DNA of 64,000 nt from Pagrus major (GCF_040436345.1 NC_133230.1:13154197-13218196), one strand, 5' to 3'. Positions 47,779 to 61,147 are shown, numbered from the stretch's first letter. Notes: generated by a model not told the origin, from the letters alone. Translations and numbers: made by a program.

Positions 47779-50700
47779 TCAGTGGCCGAGGAAGTTGAAG
47801 ATGCTCCTCTGGGGGCCTTTAGTCTGTCCAGCAGGTGTGTTCTCCCTGCAGACCCTCTTTGCTGCTGGGTTCACTGCTCCCACCGGCCCCCTCTTCTTCA
47901 TCATCTGAGGGGCAAAACACATCCAAAGTTTAAAGACACATGTGCAAAACTATACAAACTTGATGAGCACTGATAAAATGACTACAGTGGTGAATCCTGT
48001 GATAAAACAAACTGCCCAGCAACAGTCATTCTTGCATTTATACTTCATATTATCTAACAGGAGCAGTGGGCTTTGGCTCCACCTAGTGTCATAAATGTAG
48101 AAGACATCAGAATCAATAATGTCACCCATTACCCTCACATGACTATCACACTGAACAAGATCTTTGGAAAATATTTTGTTTGTGTGCTTATTTTAGCACA
48201 GAGATCAGAGAAGAGACACGACCAGAGAAGATTGGGAAACCAAAACATATGACTGATCATTTTCAACTCGCGCATTAGCTTCTAGAAATATGAAAACAGT
48301 TTTAAAGCATGTCCTCTGACCTAACACGACATTTAGAGATAATCTGTCTGGTAGACTGAAGAGATGAGAAGGTAAATTTTAGAGTTAAGTCGGAGGCGTC
48401 AGCAGCACCAGGAGTCTACTGAGGTCAGTGCAGTTAAATTATTGTTATAAACTCATGGGTGTAACATGCAGGCTGTGATTTGCAACATAACATCATTTCC
48501 CTCTCTACTCCCTATGAAACATTTATCTAATCAAAACAAACGTGACACTGCCAACATTTGCAGGCTTCATACACCTCTTTAAGAGTCAACTTCAAGCACT
48601 TTCAAGGTACCTAAAACAAAGAAATTCAAGACTCTCAAAGCCTTTATCATCACGTCTAAACTGATACAACAAAGGAATAGCAGAAAATAAAGTTTACAGA
48701 ATTCCTTTATCAGGACAGCAATCCATGTATATTGTCACTTTATTTATTTATTTACCGGCTGTTTTATTAACTTTGATTGTATGTTTTGATAGCAGGAGAC
48801 CAAGAAATATGCCACCGGGATCATTTCATTTCAAATATTTAGATTTGTGGTTTGCTTGAGAGCTTTCCAAGATGAAACAACAGATTATTTTAAGAGATAG
48901 GGTATTTTTGAAGGAGAATATTCAAATTTAGGGATGCACATTACGGTCAACAGTAATATATTGTGATTAATTTGACAGATATTGCAACTATGATGTGATT
49001 CATGATGAGCGGGAATGATCATTTTTGCATCAGAATTTCCATTTTCATTAAAAAAACAAAAAACAAAACAACAATCTTGACTTTTTTGTCAAATATTCTG
49101 ACAGCTTCTGTGATTTCGACTACATCTCAATTAATCGTGCAGCCTTATTCAAATTCGAGCACAGCTGTATTCCTAACCTCGAAAACGTAACGATCAGTGT
49201 GAACACTCGTTAGCTGGTTACCATTTAAGTATGTGGTGTGAGAGGGCCGCTCCAGCTGAAAGACCCAAAGCTGGCCATGAGTAGTTGAAATGTTTTTTTT
49301 TAAAGCCATATTGCCATTGAAAAGACTGTACACATGAGGAGGAACCTCTGGAGACTTCTTTTACATTGCATTCGTACTTCTGTAAAGTTTTGGCAGACTT
49401 TTCTTTGTCTGGCATTTCTTTGTTTTGTTTGACATTATTCTTTTATGTTCTGTACCCGTTTCTATTGTCTTTTGGTGTTGTGTTATTGGCTGTTATGTGG
49501 ACAGAATAACAATAAATTCTACCTCGACCTTTCTATGGTGAGATAACATCAATGTTTTAAATGAGATAATAATTTACCAAGCCCCTTGGTGTATTAAAGA
49601 CATTTTGTATATTCAGCTTTAAACATCTGAGGGGCAAGATGGGATTTTATGGTTTGATTGTGATGCTTTGAAGCTCGTTCTGCGTCTCTTCAGTGAGTCT
49701 CTTTTCCCTCACCTGTTTCTGGGGAGCATCTGAGGTCGAGTTGTCCTTCTCAGGAGACAGAGTCTGAAACAGGAATCCTCGGCTGTTTCTGGGCGCCAGA
49801 GGATTCCCCTCTGAGATTGACGCCAGCTTCTGGAGGACGGAGTGAGGCTGACTCAGTAGCGAGCCTCTTCTCACCTGGCAGAGATAAATAAAACATAAGT
49901 CTCAGACTGACCTTGTTCACTTCACAGAGAATATGTAATGAACTTTGCTGGTTAAATATTTAAGAGGCAAGTGGCCAAAATCTCACTCTGCACCATTTTG
50001 GATCATTTTTAGTGAGGGGGTTTGGTTTTACAGAAGTCAGTACCAAGCTGAAAACTGATCTTTATACTCCACTGGCCAGTCTAGCTGGCAACTAAAGCTT
50101 TACACTTGATGGCTGCCTGTCTGAAAAAATGGCTGATAAAGTAAACAAACCTCCTAATTATAACATTTTTCTGTTAGTTATGTTACAACAAAAATATGTA
50201 TTCCAAAAGAAACCAAGTTAAAATTATACTGAAAAAAAGTCTTAATATTTTATCAGTTGTTTTTGTCCTAAAACGTGACCAGTGTTAGTAAGCCGTCTCA
50301 AACAGGACTGAAGCTTAAATTGGTGTGATAAAATGAGAAATCCCTGATGATACCAAACAAAATGAAACAGAATAATAATAAGTCAGAAAAGCAAATGAAA
50401 CCAAGATTCATGATTTGTAACTATTAGGGGTGGCAGTGACGTACCTGTAAGGGCTGTGAAGGTTTCTGGAAGGGGTTGAGAGCTGCTGAGGTCTTCTCTG
50501 GTTGTGGTGCCACAGGAGGTTCTGGTGTGGAAAAGTTGGGAAGTTACAGAACAGACAAAAAGAAAAGATGCTCCTCTAAAAATTCATAGTTAGCCGATTT
50601 AAAGCAAAAATGAAAAAAATCTCTTTGTTTCAAGTCTATTCCTAAATAAGAACAAAAATTCCTGCACACTGCCATCTTCGCTTGCATCAGGAAAATTTGG

Positions 50701-53700
50701 TGACAACATTTTCATCCTTAATCAGGTCGTGTTTTGCTCGGTGGTTCTGTACATCGGTCATCCTGAAATGTTTTTATCTCTACACACTGATGAAAAGCAC
50801 TTTGAAACTTTGTTTTGAAAGGTAAATGAGTTCAAGTGGTTAAAATGCCCTTTAAAATCTGACTAACTTCCTGCTGTAGCGCCATGTTTATCATTTGGAT
50901 CTGAGGATGTGAAGTGGCTGCTAACAAAAAGTCATTAATATTACATGTCGCCACTCTGTTTTAGTCACATTTCTTTTTCCGGGAACACACGAATGCCACA
51001 ACTGTCGGGAAACAAACGCTTGTCATTTAGCAGTGACAGTGTTGGCAGCACTTTCTGCTCAGTGTCCGGGTTAGTTTAGTTTAGTTTGCTGGGACACATG
51101 CCAGTGTTTTGTTGCAATCACAGTGTTTGAGTGTGAGTGTGTGTGTCTCTGTTTTATCTCCAAAGCTCTGTTGCACATCAGGTGGAGTTACCAACGGCCT
51201 TCTCAACTCTCAGTGCTGAGCAGAACAAGACGCACAGAGAAACTAAGACTCTAAGATTAGACTCTGCTAAAACTTTGTGAACTGTTTATCACACCTTCAC
51301 ATTCATCTCTTCCAACTTCTAAAAGCTCAAATATTCCAGATTTAGACACAACAGCAATGTTCCCAAACTTTCAAATGACCTGCCTGGTGATTGAGTTTTC
51401 TTTCCACATGTTTGTTTGCTTTATAAAACTATTTTTATAACTGGACAAAAACACGTCGGACTTCTTGTGAGGCCTCGTATCAAACAGACCTTTTCTCTGC
51501 AGAGTCTTGGCAGTCAGTTTCTTGGCCAGCTTCATGAAATGACTGTCTTCCTCTCCAATCTTCTCATCATCTGCATCCAAATCTTCCCCTTTCTTGGCGC
51601 TCTGTTCAGACTGAGAAGACACAGAGAAAGGAATGAAGACAAAATAACAACACCCCCCACCGCAGAGGAGAGGGGATGACTCAACCACACAGGTCTTGAA
51701 TGTACACACATGTAGCTTTTATTATTCTCTCTTAATCCTGCACGGCGTTTTGAAATCAACAAAGTCAATGCTGCAAATAGACTTTCATTAATGGCTCTTT
51801 ACTATTAGCTTGTGTGTAGGTCTCTTAATATTACCTGTTCTCTGAGCCACTGTTCCCTCTCCAGTCTCTCCTTCCTCCTCTGGACCTCAGACTGGTCCAC
51901 GTCATCTTCCTCCTCATCTTCCTCGCCCTCTGCTCCCGTCCCGTCCATGTTGAAACCATCATCTGGAGGAAGAAGTGAGAGAAACTCAGTGGTTTGTTGG
52001 AAGTTTAGTAAGGTTTGTAGAATATAAAACAAGATCTGATGTACTCAAAGCTCAAAACATACACTTACCATCCATTTTTCCCCCCACACTTTTAGATTGT
52101 TTCTCTCTTTAGATTATTTTTTAAGATTTATTTCATATTGAACACCAATTCCAGATACTTTAAGCGTACAGCCTGAGATTATTTTGTGATAAACACTGTT
52201 TTTCCCTCCATTTTTCTTTTTATCTCTTTTCCTTCTCTTAATTAATTACCGGTATATGTTTTTTCTTTCTTTCTGTAAACTCACCCATATTTTTCCAACG
52301 GAAGCGTCGAGCTCGTCCCGGACCGTCAGAGTGCAGGTCGCCATCAGCGAGATAACGCTCCTGGTAGAGCCTCAGACGACGCTTGTCATCATCCATTATC
52401 TGCTTCCTGTAGGAACATTTCATCTCTCGGTTTAAACCACTTAATTTCAGATATAAGATATCCAAGTTGAATTTTAACTACAGGATATTCCTGTTATGAT
52501 TAGAGCAACGCTGGAGGAAACTCTCTGATGAGTATTAATGCAGTTTGAGCTTGAGACAAACCTAAAGACCAGCTGAACCCTGCAGTGGATAAACAACACT
52601 TCAAAACCATTTCCAATAACTTGACCAGATTTTTTAAAAGTCTTTGACAGTCATAAGGGGCATAAACCTTACAACTTAGTAAAGACACTTGACAACACGC
52701 TTAACGACTGGTCAGTAAATACTAGACTTTACTGGTTATATAGGTCTCCAACTGTCAAGTGCGTTACTGAAGGAAGGCACCAGATGGAATGAGATCCATT
52801 ACTCACATGTGGATCTTGTTGACCTGGTCCTGCAGCTCTTCATCGGAGGGAAGCTCTTCAAGAAGCTCCTCTTCCTCGTATTCGCTCTCTCCGTCACCGT
52901 CCTCATCGTCGCTGCCCAGGTCACTGCCTGACAGCTCAGCCTCCGAGTCCAAGTAGTCAGTCAGACGCCTGTGAACACAACGAAGGAAACCGTTAAAAAC
53001 CCTGTGCTACAGCGTGGATTATCTGATGGAAATTACGAATCCATTTCCTTTTTCCTACAAAGTTATACTTGATTCTACACTTACATTTTCTTCTTCTTCT
53101 TCTTCTTAACCCGATGGGATGCGAACACTCCCTGCATCTCCTCCTCCTCTATATCATCGTCGTCCTCCTCACCAGCTTCAGCCTCGTCCCCATCTTCATC
53201 CTGTCCATCATCGTCCTCCTCCTAAACACATAACTCATCTGTCACTTGCATTATAAAAGACACATTAAGTGGAACTTTAATGGAGACAGAGGTGTGTGTT
53301 GATCTTACCTGTTCACTATGACTTTCGACATCTGACAGGAGCCGGAACTCGCAGTCCTCTTCCTCCTCCTGCTCTTCCTCCTCTGGCTTCTTTTTACTTT
53401 ATACAGAGAAAGCACTATGAGAATCTTGCAATTTCATACAAAATATTTCAATTATTATGACTTCAACACGTTATCAAAAGGAAACTGCTGGAGATATATA
53501 ACATAATCTAAGTTCTGTGTACTGTACCTGTCTTGTACTGGTGAAGCTGAACGAGCAGAACCTAAAAATGGCAGCAAAAGAAACAAATGTAAATATTGTG
53601 TAACTGGAGGGAAAATGATTAAAAAGATGCTCATAACACTGTCAAACCTCTAAATCAAAATGTTGTGAGACAATCATATGTCCTTGAGCTTCCTCATAGT

Positions 53701-56700
53701 TAACAGGCTCCTATTGACAATAGAGCTGCAACGATTTGTCAATCAGTTAGTTGCTCTATTAACCTTTTCATCAAGTAAAAAATCTTCTTAAATGTGAGGA
53801 TTTGCTGCTTTTCTTTGTCATTTATGACAGTAAATAAAGAGTCTGTGAGTTTTGGACCGCTGATTGGACAGAATAAGCAATCTAAAGACATTACATTGGG
53901 CTCTGGGAAATTGCGATGAGCACTTCTCACAATATTGACTTTTTATACACTAAACTCTTAATTGATTAATCATGTAAATAATCATCAGAATAATTGAAAA
54001 TGAAAATAATTGTTAGTTGCAGGCCTACATAGAAAATAAGGGAGGTAGCAGACTCCTTTACCTGGACTTGGAAATTTCCCTGAGCACAGCCCCAGCAGCT
54101 GATCCATGGTATTATCAGATTCTTCATCCTCTCCTCTCTCCTTACTCTTCTCTGTTTCCATCTGTTCCTCTCCGGCCTGTGTTGGTGGAAACGCTCCCGA
54201 GCACAACCCGAGCAGCTCATCTTCCTGTGTAGATCCAAGACCTTTGGTCTGACTCGAGCCGCTCTCCGCTGTCCCGAAAACACCCGAACACAACCCCATC
54301 AGCTCCCCCATGTTGGCGTCCATTGCGTTTTCATCCAGGCTGTCCAGGATCAACTGTCTCTTGTGAGAGCGAGGTGCACCAGGGCGCGGCCCCACATTAA
54401 GGAAGCCATCTGCGTCGAGTAACTGAGAATGGGTGTCATCTTCCAGCGAGAAGCGACCTTGGGAGTCTCCTCCAAGACCGGGACCAGAAGCTGCTCCACC
54501 CAGAGGCCCCGAATCTGCTCCTGGAGATGGAGGTGCATACAAGTCTTGGGAGTCCTCGACAGGGAGGCAGAGAGAGGGCTCGGAGAGTTTTCCTGAACTC
54601 TGAAGGGAAAAGAGATGAAAAATTAAACCAGTTCATTTTGAAGCAAACAGTAATAAAAGGCTGAAAGAATTATTTTTATCCCACCTTGGAGGCAGAGCCG
54701 AGGAAGCTGGGCCTGAAGAGGCAGGGAGACGGGGAGCGGAAAATGGAGGAGTTGGGGACGTTTCTTCCTGCGGAGCGCTGATGACTCACAGGCTGGTAGG
54801 AGGTTATCATAGATCCCGCAAGCTCGAAGCTGCTGTTGTGGCTGTTATCCTTCACCAGGGACAAAGAGTCGTCCTCTTCTAGAGACGAGAGGGATTACAG
54901 AGTTTGGAAAAAAAAAAAAACTTACAAACTTGGCAAGTGTCCTTCCAAATACAGCACATTTAAGTGGAGCAGGCATTGTCGTCACGTAGTCGATATACAT
55001 TAGTCTTTTGAGTGTAAAAAGTTTGGATAAACTGAGTGGGATCTTTCGCTGTACTCACCCATTTTATTGCTGCTGTCCTGTCCAGAAGGACCAGACCTTC
55101 TTACACCATCACTGAAAAGGAGAACAGTGCATGTCAACCTTTAATACCTTTATAGTTGGACAAAGAAGTAATTTCAAGACATTTATTTGGGCTCTGTGAA
55201 ATTGTGACAAGCATTTTCACATTTCATAGACTAAACTATTAATTCAGAAAATAATCAGCAGATTATTGATAATGAAATGTTCATTAGTTGCTTAAAAACT
55301 CAAGTCACAATTACCCTGTGCGAGAGCAGGAGTTGCCCGGGAACAGCAAGAGTGTGCCGTCGGTGCTAACTGGGTCTGGAGTGGGCGAGGGTCTGTTCAG
55401 TGCAACAGGAGAAGGGCTCCTGACACTCTGGGCCACACTGCCTTCCTCCTCCTCCTCCTCACCATCATCACCTCCCAGTAACTCATCCACACCCTGGTAA
55501 AAGGGAAGATTGTGTTTGATGTGAATACACCGAGATAAATGTGAAGACGGTTGTTCCAAAGCAGCAAGAAACAAACAATCTGACCTCTTCTTCCTCAGAA
55601 TCTGTCATATCTTCCTCCTCCTCTTCCTCCTCCCCACATTCTTCATTGTCAAGGCGATTCAGCTCGGCCTTGCGTGCCCTCTCCTCCTGTCTCCGCTGGG
55701 CCATGGCGAGCTGCAGGCGCTGCTTCAGAGTCAGCAGCTTCTCTCCTATGAAAAGATGAAGTTAGTCATGTCAGGAAGTCAACAATCAAAATTCTCTTAA
55801 TCGCTGCCCTCTGCATGCACGTCATGTCTATGCATACCTGGTTTGGTTACCACAGGCTCCTCTGCTCCCTCTTTAACAGTGACAGTGACTGACTCAGTGT
55901 GCAGCTCTTCCTGACCAGACGGCGTGCTGTCTTTACGGATGATGTTAACCTGCATTGTTCGCTCTCCCTGAGGACGTGTGGGCGCCTTGACATGACGCAG
56001 GAAGCGGTTCTTCAGGGCCTCCAGACCTAGTATAAGAAGAGAGGTAAATAAAAGATCTAAATGCAATAGTAGATGGGTTTATTCTGACTCATAACACATT
56101 CTTTCTCTTAATCTCTTGTTCTAAAACTTCTAACACTCACCAGGGTTGAGCTCTGGAGGCTCAAGCTGAATAAAGGCTCCATCATCTGGGCACAATTTAA
56201 CGACAGGTGGGGGGTCCAGTCCAAGCTTTTTCAGCATGGCAAATTTGTCCTTCTTGGGTTTAGTGTGTTGCTGTGATGAAGGCTCTGCTGCAGCTGGATC
56301 AGTGCTCCCACACTGAGTGGCTAAAGGCTCCTCCACAGCCTCAGATTTGGCCTCTTCTTGCAGAGCGTCAGAGTCAGACATTACTGCAGTCTTGCTTTGT
56401 TCTAAGGATGCAGGAGAGGTTTCTTCTCCAGAGTCAGATCTCGACACTGCATCTGTTGGGAGCGACTCCTGCAGACTCTCAGAGAGGTAAAGCATCGGTC
56501 CAGATTCCTGGTCGGGATCTTGGCTCTCAGTGGCTTCTCGGCCCTGGTCGAGTCTCTCTTGCTGCGGGGATGAGGTGGCGGCAGGGTGAGGTATAGGCTG
56601 GATCTGAGTGGACGACAGATCCAGAGAGGGAGAAGAGTCCTGCTCTGTAGATGGCTGCACAGGCTCACTGGGTGGATCGGTGGGAGGTGTCGGTTTCTCT

Positions 56701-59700
56701 AACATCACGGCTGAATACTTGGTGGACCTGACGAGAGATTTTCATTCATTAGTTTATGTCAGCCTTGACACTTCTGATTGTGTGTTTGACAGAAATAAAT
56801 GTAAAACTTTCAAAAATTGTTTGAAAACAGATGTTAACTTCTGGCTAGCTTTTATAGCTTTTTCTATTTTGTTTGTCTTTACTTCAGCAGTGCCATGGCA
56901 GAACCCTCTGGCCGGACTCTCTTCTTGAAGAACTGGTCGATGGTCTTCGGCTCAGGGATGTGGTACGGCAGACCAAGTTCAGACTCTACAAAAGTGTCAA
57001 AGATGAAGACATAAGATTTATTTTTAAAGGTCTGAACCACACTTTTCAAGAGAAGGAGTTACGATAAAGAGATTAAAAGCGTTTCTTGTCTACTGACCTC
57101 TGACCAGCCTCTGGGACTCACTGTGGAGCTGCTTCATTGCCTCTTTGCTGGCGCGTGCAGCTTTCCTCTCCTGCAAACATCACACACATTGAGCATAAAA
57201 CCACTTTTTGGTATTTCATATAAATTTTACAGCATTTAGAATAAATTTAAGAATTCTGACACTGCGTACCACACGCTGGGGCTTCTCTGCTGCCTCTTCA
57301 TCCTCCTCCTCGTCCTCATCTTCCCCATTCAGGAGAGGATCCTGCAGAAATATTTAACCCGGATTACAGAAAGAACTGTCTAGAAAACATCTGCAAAACA
57401 CTGTGCCACTCTTTTCACCACAACATTTCACTAACATTTCAATACCTTTAACAAATTCTGAGACAAGGAATACAGAGCTGTTTTGATTCAAGGTTAGAAA
57501 TTCAAATAAATAATATAAGTTACAAAACATTTCAGAAATATTGAATAAGACATTTCATCTTTTTTTCCACCTTATGTTTTTTCATCCTCTGCTTGACAGC
57601 AGCTCTGATGGCCTCCAGAGACTCTTCTTCCTCCTCGTCCTCATCGCCCAGACCAGTGTCAAACAGGTCTGTGTCGCCCAGTGGACACCCACTGTCATTC
57701 AGAGCCCGAGCAGGAGGCGTGTTCTGTGGAAATGGTACAAAGTTGTGTTCAACTATACAATAAAATCCACATAAAGGATTCAAAATCTATAAAAATCAAT
57801 CATTTCCTTGATGTAACACTGTAAAAAAAGAGTTATAAGAAGAAAAAATAGCTTCAATAACCTCGTTCGTTTCAGAGAACCGATCTTTCTTCTTCTTCAG
57901 TTTTTCCACAGCTTTGCTACGCTTCTCCTTTTTCTCCCGATGCCTCTGACTCTTCTCCCTTTTCTTCTGCTCCTTTGTCGATTCCTTCTCCTTCCTCACA
58001 TCCTCCTGTTGCTCCTCCATTTCTCCATGTTCCTCCTGTTCAGGCTCACTGTCTTCGCTGTCAATGGGAGCGTGGCGTATTCTCTTACTTTTCTGCGCTC
58101 CTTTCTCTTTCCTCTCACTCTTTTCTTCGGCCTCTCCGGTCTCCATCTCATCACCGCTGGAAGCGGATAAGACAAGAGCTTCGGCCATGTGAACACTGCT
58201 CTCTGCAGCTGCCTCCTCTTCCTCGCTGTCACTGTCTCGGATGGCGTTACGATGTGGCTTTCTGTGAACTGTGATGTCTTCATCGTCATCAGAATCTGAA
58301 CACACAAATAACACTTTAGAAAGTCTTGTTGTTGCGGTTTATCCTTTGTATTTTGCTTGTGTTTTACTTTTGTTTGCTCCAGTATTAGCCAATGATGGAT
58401 GTAACTTCAGTCTCCCTTTGCCCCTTTTTTAATGCACTTGTAATGATTCTTCAAAATAACTGTTGTTCTGGAGCAAAAGTCTAGTTATCTTTAATCTGTG
58501 AGCACATGCAGTTAAGTCCCTGAGACACCTTTTTTGTGTTTTACGTAGCATTTATTTTTTCACACAGGAACGACACACAGATTTTCCTTTAAGTGAGTAT
58601 TGAGGACTGTGTGCTGCCATTCAAACAGTAATGTGATTGTTGCATTCATGGTAAGTATTGTGATTAAGTGTCCACTAAATGTCTAAACTCTAAATTTACA
58701 CACTCTCATTTACACAGCCAAAGTGTCTCAGTCCTGCATTATCATCTATTGTTGTGTTACTTCACCTGGAAGCTCTTCTCTATTGTTGGCTGTCTCTGTG
58801 ACCATCTCCTCTGCTGGAGAGCCCATCCCGCTGTCTGAATCACTCTCTGCTGCAGTTTGGGGCACAGCTGGGAGCCCCTCCGCCTGGGAACAATAACAAA
58901 AAACAGAACTTACACATTATGAAGTTTATTTTCTATAATATTGAGGCACCGCAGTCCGTTTTACTGGGGATAAAACACACTGGAGGATCCGTGTTCAAAG
59001 TTATACAGCCTTAATGTAAGGCACACACTGCTGCCTAATATTAGATTGCAGGGCTACTTATTGTGCTAAATGTGATTTAACCATATTTTCATTAAATCCA
59101 AATTTTCTAGGTATTGATTCATGTTTAAAGTGGCAGATTTAGTCCAACTCACTGCTGCTATTTTTCCAGGATACCACAATTAAAGCTTGTGTCTGTATGT
59201 GTCAGAAAATACACGTAGGAAAAAGGTAATTTCTTTGCAAAGTTATCTTGAAAAGTTAAGGTTTAAATATGTGACTTTGTGCAGGAACATGGCTGTTAAA
59301 TTACATCAGTGGCGCCTTGCAATAAACCAAACAATGAGTTAGCGAGCGACAACACTTCCTTTGCTGTGTTTGCACTTAACTTAGCTTCATGTAACACACA
59401 AAGACACAAGTGAGTCATCCCCAACATCATAATATGTTTATGTATAAGATGTTAACGGTGGTTAACAAAACAAAATGCCAAACTAACATCGGTTAATCGA
59501 CGTGAGCAGGCCAAGGCACAACCACCATTACAGCTGGGCGAGCTAGCTAACCGGCTAACGCTAACAATATCTGCAGCTAGCTTAGCACATTTAATCGGTT
59601 TTGAATACTTTTAATCAATTCAGTCTTTCCCCATAACTTATAACTAACGGGGGCTTCATTGACAGCGTGATACCTTCGTGTTAGATGGACTTTCGTGTCA

Positions 59701-59750
59701 GGTATGTGAAAGTGTTTCCTCACCTGGTGTTGAGAGAGGACGAGGCTCAT
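47779..59750 (-). CDS. clspn: Claspin, checkpoint mediator
   Basis: Twenty-four exons joined in frame, 1345 residues plus TGA: 59750-59724, 58883-58766, 58295-57862, 57723-57571, 57341-57270, 57170-57098, 56985-56883, 56727-56141, 56026-55838, 55745-55585, 55493-55315, 55111-55059, 54878-54685, 54599-54062, 53561-53528, 53396-53309, 53221-53085, 52968-52807, 52406-52285, 51962-51835, 51610-51490, 50521-50445, 49874-49713, 47904-47779. All GT-AG; the exon 21 donor (GTCTGT) is weak. Claspin is a nuclear fork protein that lets ATR activate Chk1. Visible: beta-TrCP degron DSGMGS at 26-31; acidic, basic and coiled regions; three Chk1-docking repeats, [11 protein letters not shown] (879-889), [12 protein letters not shown] (907-918), [12 protein letters not shown] (946-957); [21 protein letters not shown]-terminal RSIFNFLGH. 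The third repeat has Gln where the motif has Glu. Confidence 0.96.
47905..49712 (-). other. clspn last intron (1.8 kb)
   Basis: Contains a hAT-like MITE at about 48931-49147 (TTTAGGGATGCACATTA to AATCGTGCAGCC). The rest shows no feature I can name. Confidence 0.6.
48931..49147. mobile_element. hAT-like MITE
   Basis: The ends TAGGGATGCACATTA and ATTAATCGTGCAGCC are near-complementary (the complement of the right end begins GGCTGCACGATTAAT). Length about 215 bases. Confidence 0.55.
49875..51489 (-). other. clspn introns 21 and 22 (around the exon at 50445-50521)
   Basis: The intron at 50522-51489 (968 bases) and the intron at 49875-50444 (570 bases) flank one 77-base exon. No repeats or genes recognised. 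Confidence 0.6.
53562..54061 (-). other. clspn intron 14, mostly a MITE
   Basis: 500 bases, of which about 307 belong to the element at 53721-54027. The MITE ends about 35 bases from the exon 14 donor. Confidence 0.7.
53721..54027. mobile_element. hAT-like MITE, reference copy
   Basis: The left TAGAGCTGCAACGATT and the right TTAGTTGCAGGCCTA form terminal inverted repeats. Internal landmarks are TGAGGATTTGCTGCTTTTCT, TTTATGACAGTAAAT and TTGGGCTCTGGGAAATTG, which recur at 38530-39170, 55150-55300 and elsewhere. Confidence 0.75.
55150..55300. mobile_element. hAT-like MITE, right half, in clspn intron 11
   Basis: Includes TTTGGGCTCTGTGAAATTGT and ends near TTCATTAGTTGC, matching the right half of the reference copy. 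The left half is missing. Confidence 0.6.
58296..59723 (-). other. clspn introns 1 and 2
   Basis: The intron at 58884-59723 (840 bases) and the intron at 58296-58765 (470 bases) flank the exon at 58766-58883. Intron 1 has GCTAGCTAACCGGCTAACG-type text near 59545. No gene recognised. Confidence 0.6.
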
Positions 59751-59799
59751 CTTTGTCCGCCGGCTAGTTTTCGCTCTTCCTGTGAAATAAAACCAGCGC

Positions 59800-60120
59800 G
59801 GACAACTCTTCGCTGTATCCCGGCAACCACAACAGACGTCGAAAAAGTTAATGTCCGTGCGACAGACGCTATTTCAGTCTTTTAAAGCACATTTAGGAAG
59901 CGTTTAGCCGAGGTGCTCCTCTTCCTCCCGCCTGTTCCGACGCACCGAATAGAAAATTTGATCTTTCGCGCGCCGTGACAGCTGGCCCGCAGTCGTTCCT
60001 CGCCGAGGTGTCAATCGCCCCGTTCTCGCGCTCCCATTGGTCCATTCGGGCGCGTTTGTGTCCGCCCACTGTGACGACACAGCTTGGCGGGAGCTGATTT
60101 TAAATACCGGCGATGCTGGG
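59800..60120 (-). promoter_or_regulatory. clspn promoter region with E2F-type sites
   Basis: TTTCGCGCGCC at 59964-59974 and TTGGCGGGA at 60084-60092 fit the E2F consensus. CCAAT (ATTGG on the + strand) lies at 60036-60040. CpG-rich, no TATA box. This agrees with claspin being a known E2F-driven S-phase gene; function here is inferred. Confidence 0.65.
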
Positions 60121-60807
60121 GCGGGCGGGGCTGAAGGGTTTGGGCAAAAAAAAGTGAGCGTTTGTTAGCTGATAATATTTATTTATCACAATTTATTGTT
60201 ATATTGTTAAACTACTCACAGTATAAATGAGTTCAAAATAGCTTCACTTCGACCAGGTTTATATTAAAGACAATAATACAACACACAGGCGCCATTTTCC
60301 TTCAATATGAGTAGGCCTACTGTCACTTTTAATATTTAAAGAAAGACTACATTTGCTTATTGTTATTATTTACTTTTACCATTTTACAATCACAAATAAT
60401 GGAATATTTTTACACTTTTGTGATGCTACTTAAGTAAAGTGTCTGACCCTGTGATAAAATAACTCAAAGATCACAAAGTACACAAGTTATGTATTTTATT
60501 TAATGTTTATCTGTATAGAGTGGTTCAGTGATGATGTATTTTTGTAGTAAGATACTCTACACAGAAGACTGTTGGGATTTTTAAAGCGTATATTAAATCA
60601 CTGGAAGTAAAAAGCTAATGTTAGGTTATAAACATACTACATTATGGTCACATGATTTAAATGTCACCACCGCTAAGCATCTTACTACACAATTACAGTA
60701 TGTTTTCTGTAAATTGATCAATCTACAGGTTGTAGAGTTGGAGTTAGAATAGTTTGTAACTAAGTTAAAGAAAAAAAAGATTAAATCTAAGATTAATGAA
60801 GAAAATT

Positions 60808-60990
60808 TCAGTCAAAATTCTGAGATAGAAAGTCAAAATTATGAAGAAAAAAGTCGAAATTCTGATGCAAGCAGTCAAAATTATGAGATAAAAAGTCGAA
60901 AGTATGAGGTAACAAGTCACAGTTTTGAGATGAAATGTCAAAATAATTAGGTAAAAATTCACATTATTAGATAAAAAGTCAAAATGTATC
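60808..60990. repeat. 21-base minisatellite
   Basis: Degenerate tandem copies of AGTCAAAATTATGAGATAAAA-like 21-mers. The multiple-of-three period explains the minus-strand frame repeating a FYLIILT-type heptapeptide. A few more units lie at 61296-61395. Confidence 0.75.
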
Positions 60991-61043
60991 TAATCATAAA
61001 ATTTGAATGACTTTTTATTTGTTAATTCTGCCTCACTGTGGGA

Positions 61044-61045
61044 AT

Positions 61046-61129
<84 letters not shown>

Positions 61130-61137
61130 ATATATAT
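61044..61137. repeat. TA microsatellite with TG interruption
   Basis: A long (TA)n run broken near 61117 by GTGTGTGTG. The highest AT density in the window. Confidence 0.9.
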
Positions 61138-61147
61138 TCTTTAATCA

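Noticed and set aside
60765-60962. 65-codon minus-strand frame with repeating FYLIILT, resembling a membrane protein
   Set aside because: It is a translation of a 21-base minisatellite; the heptapeptide period comes from the repeat unit.
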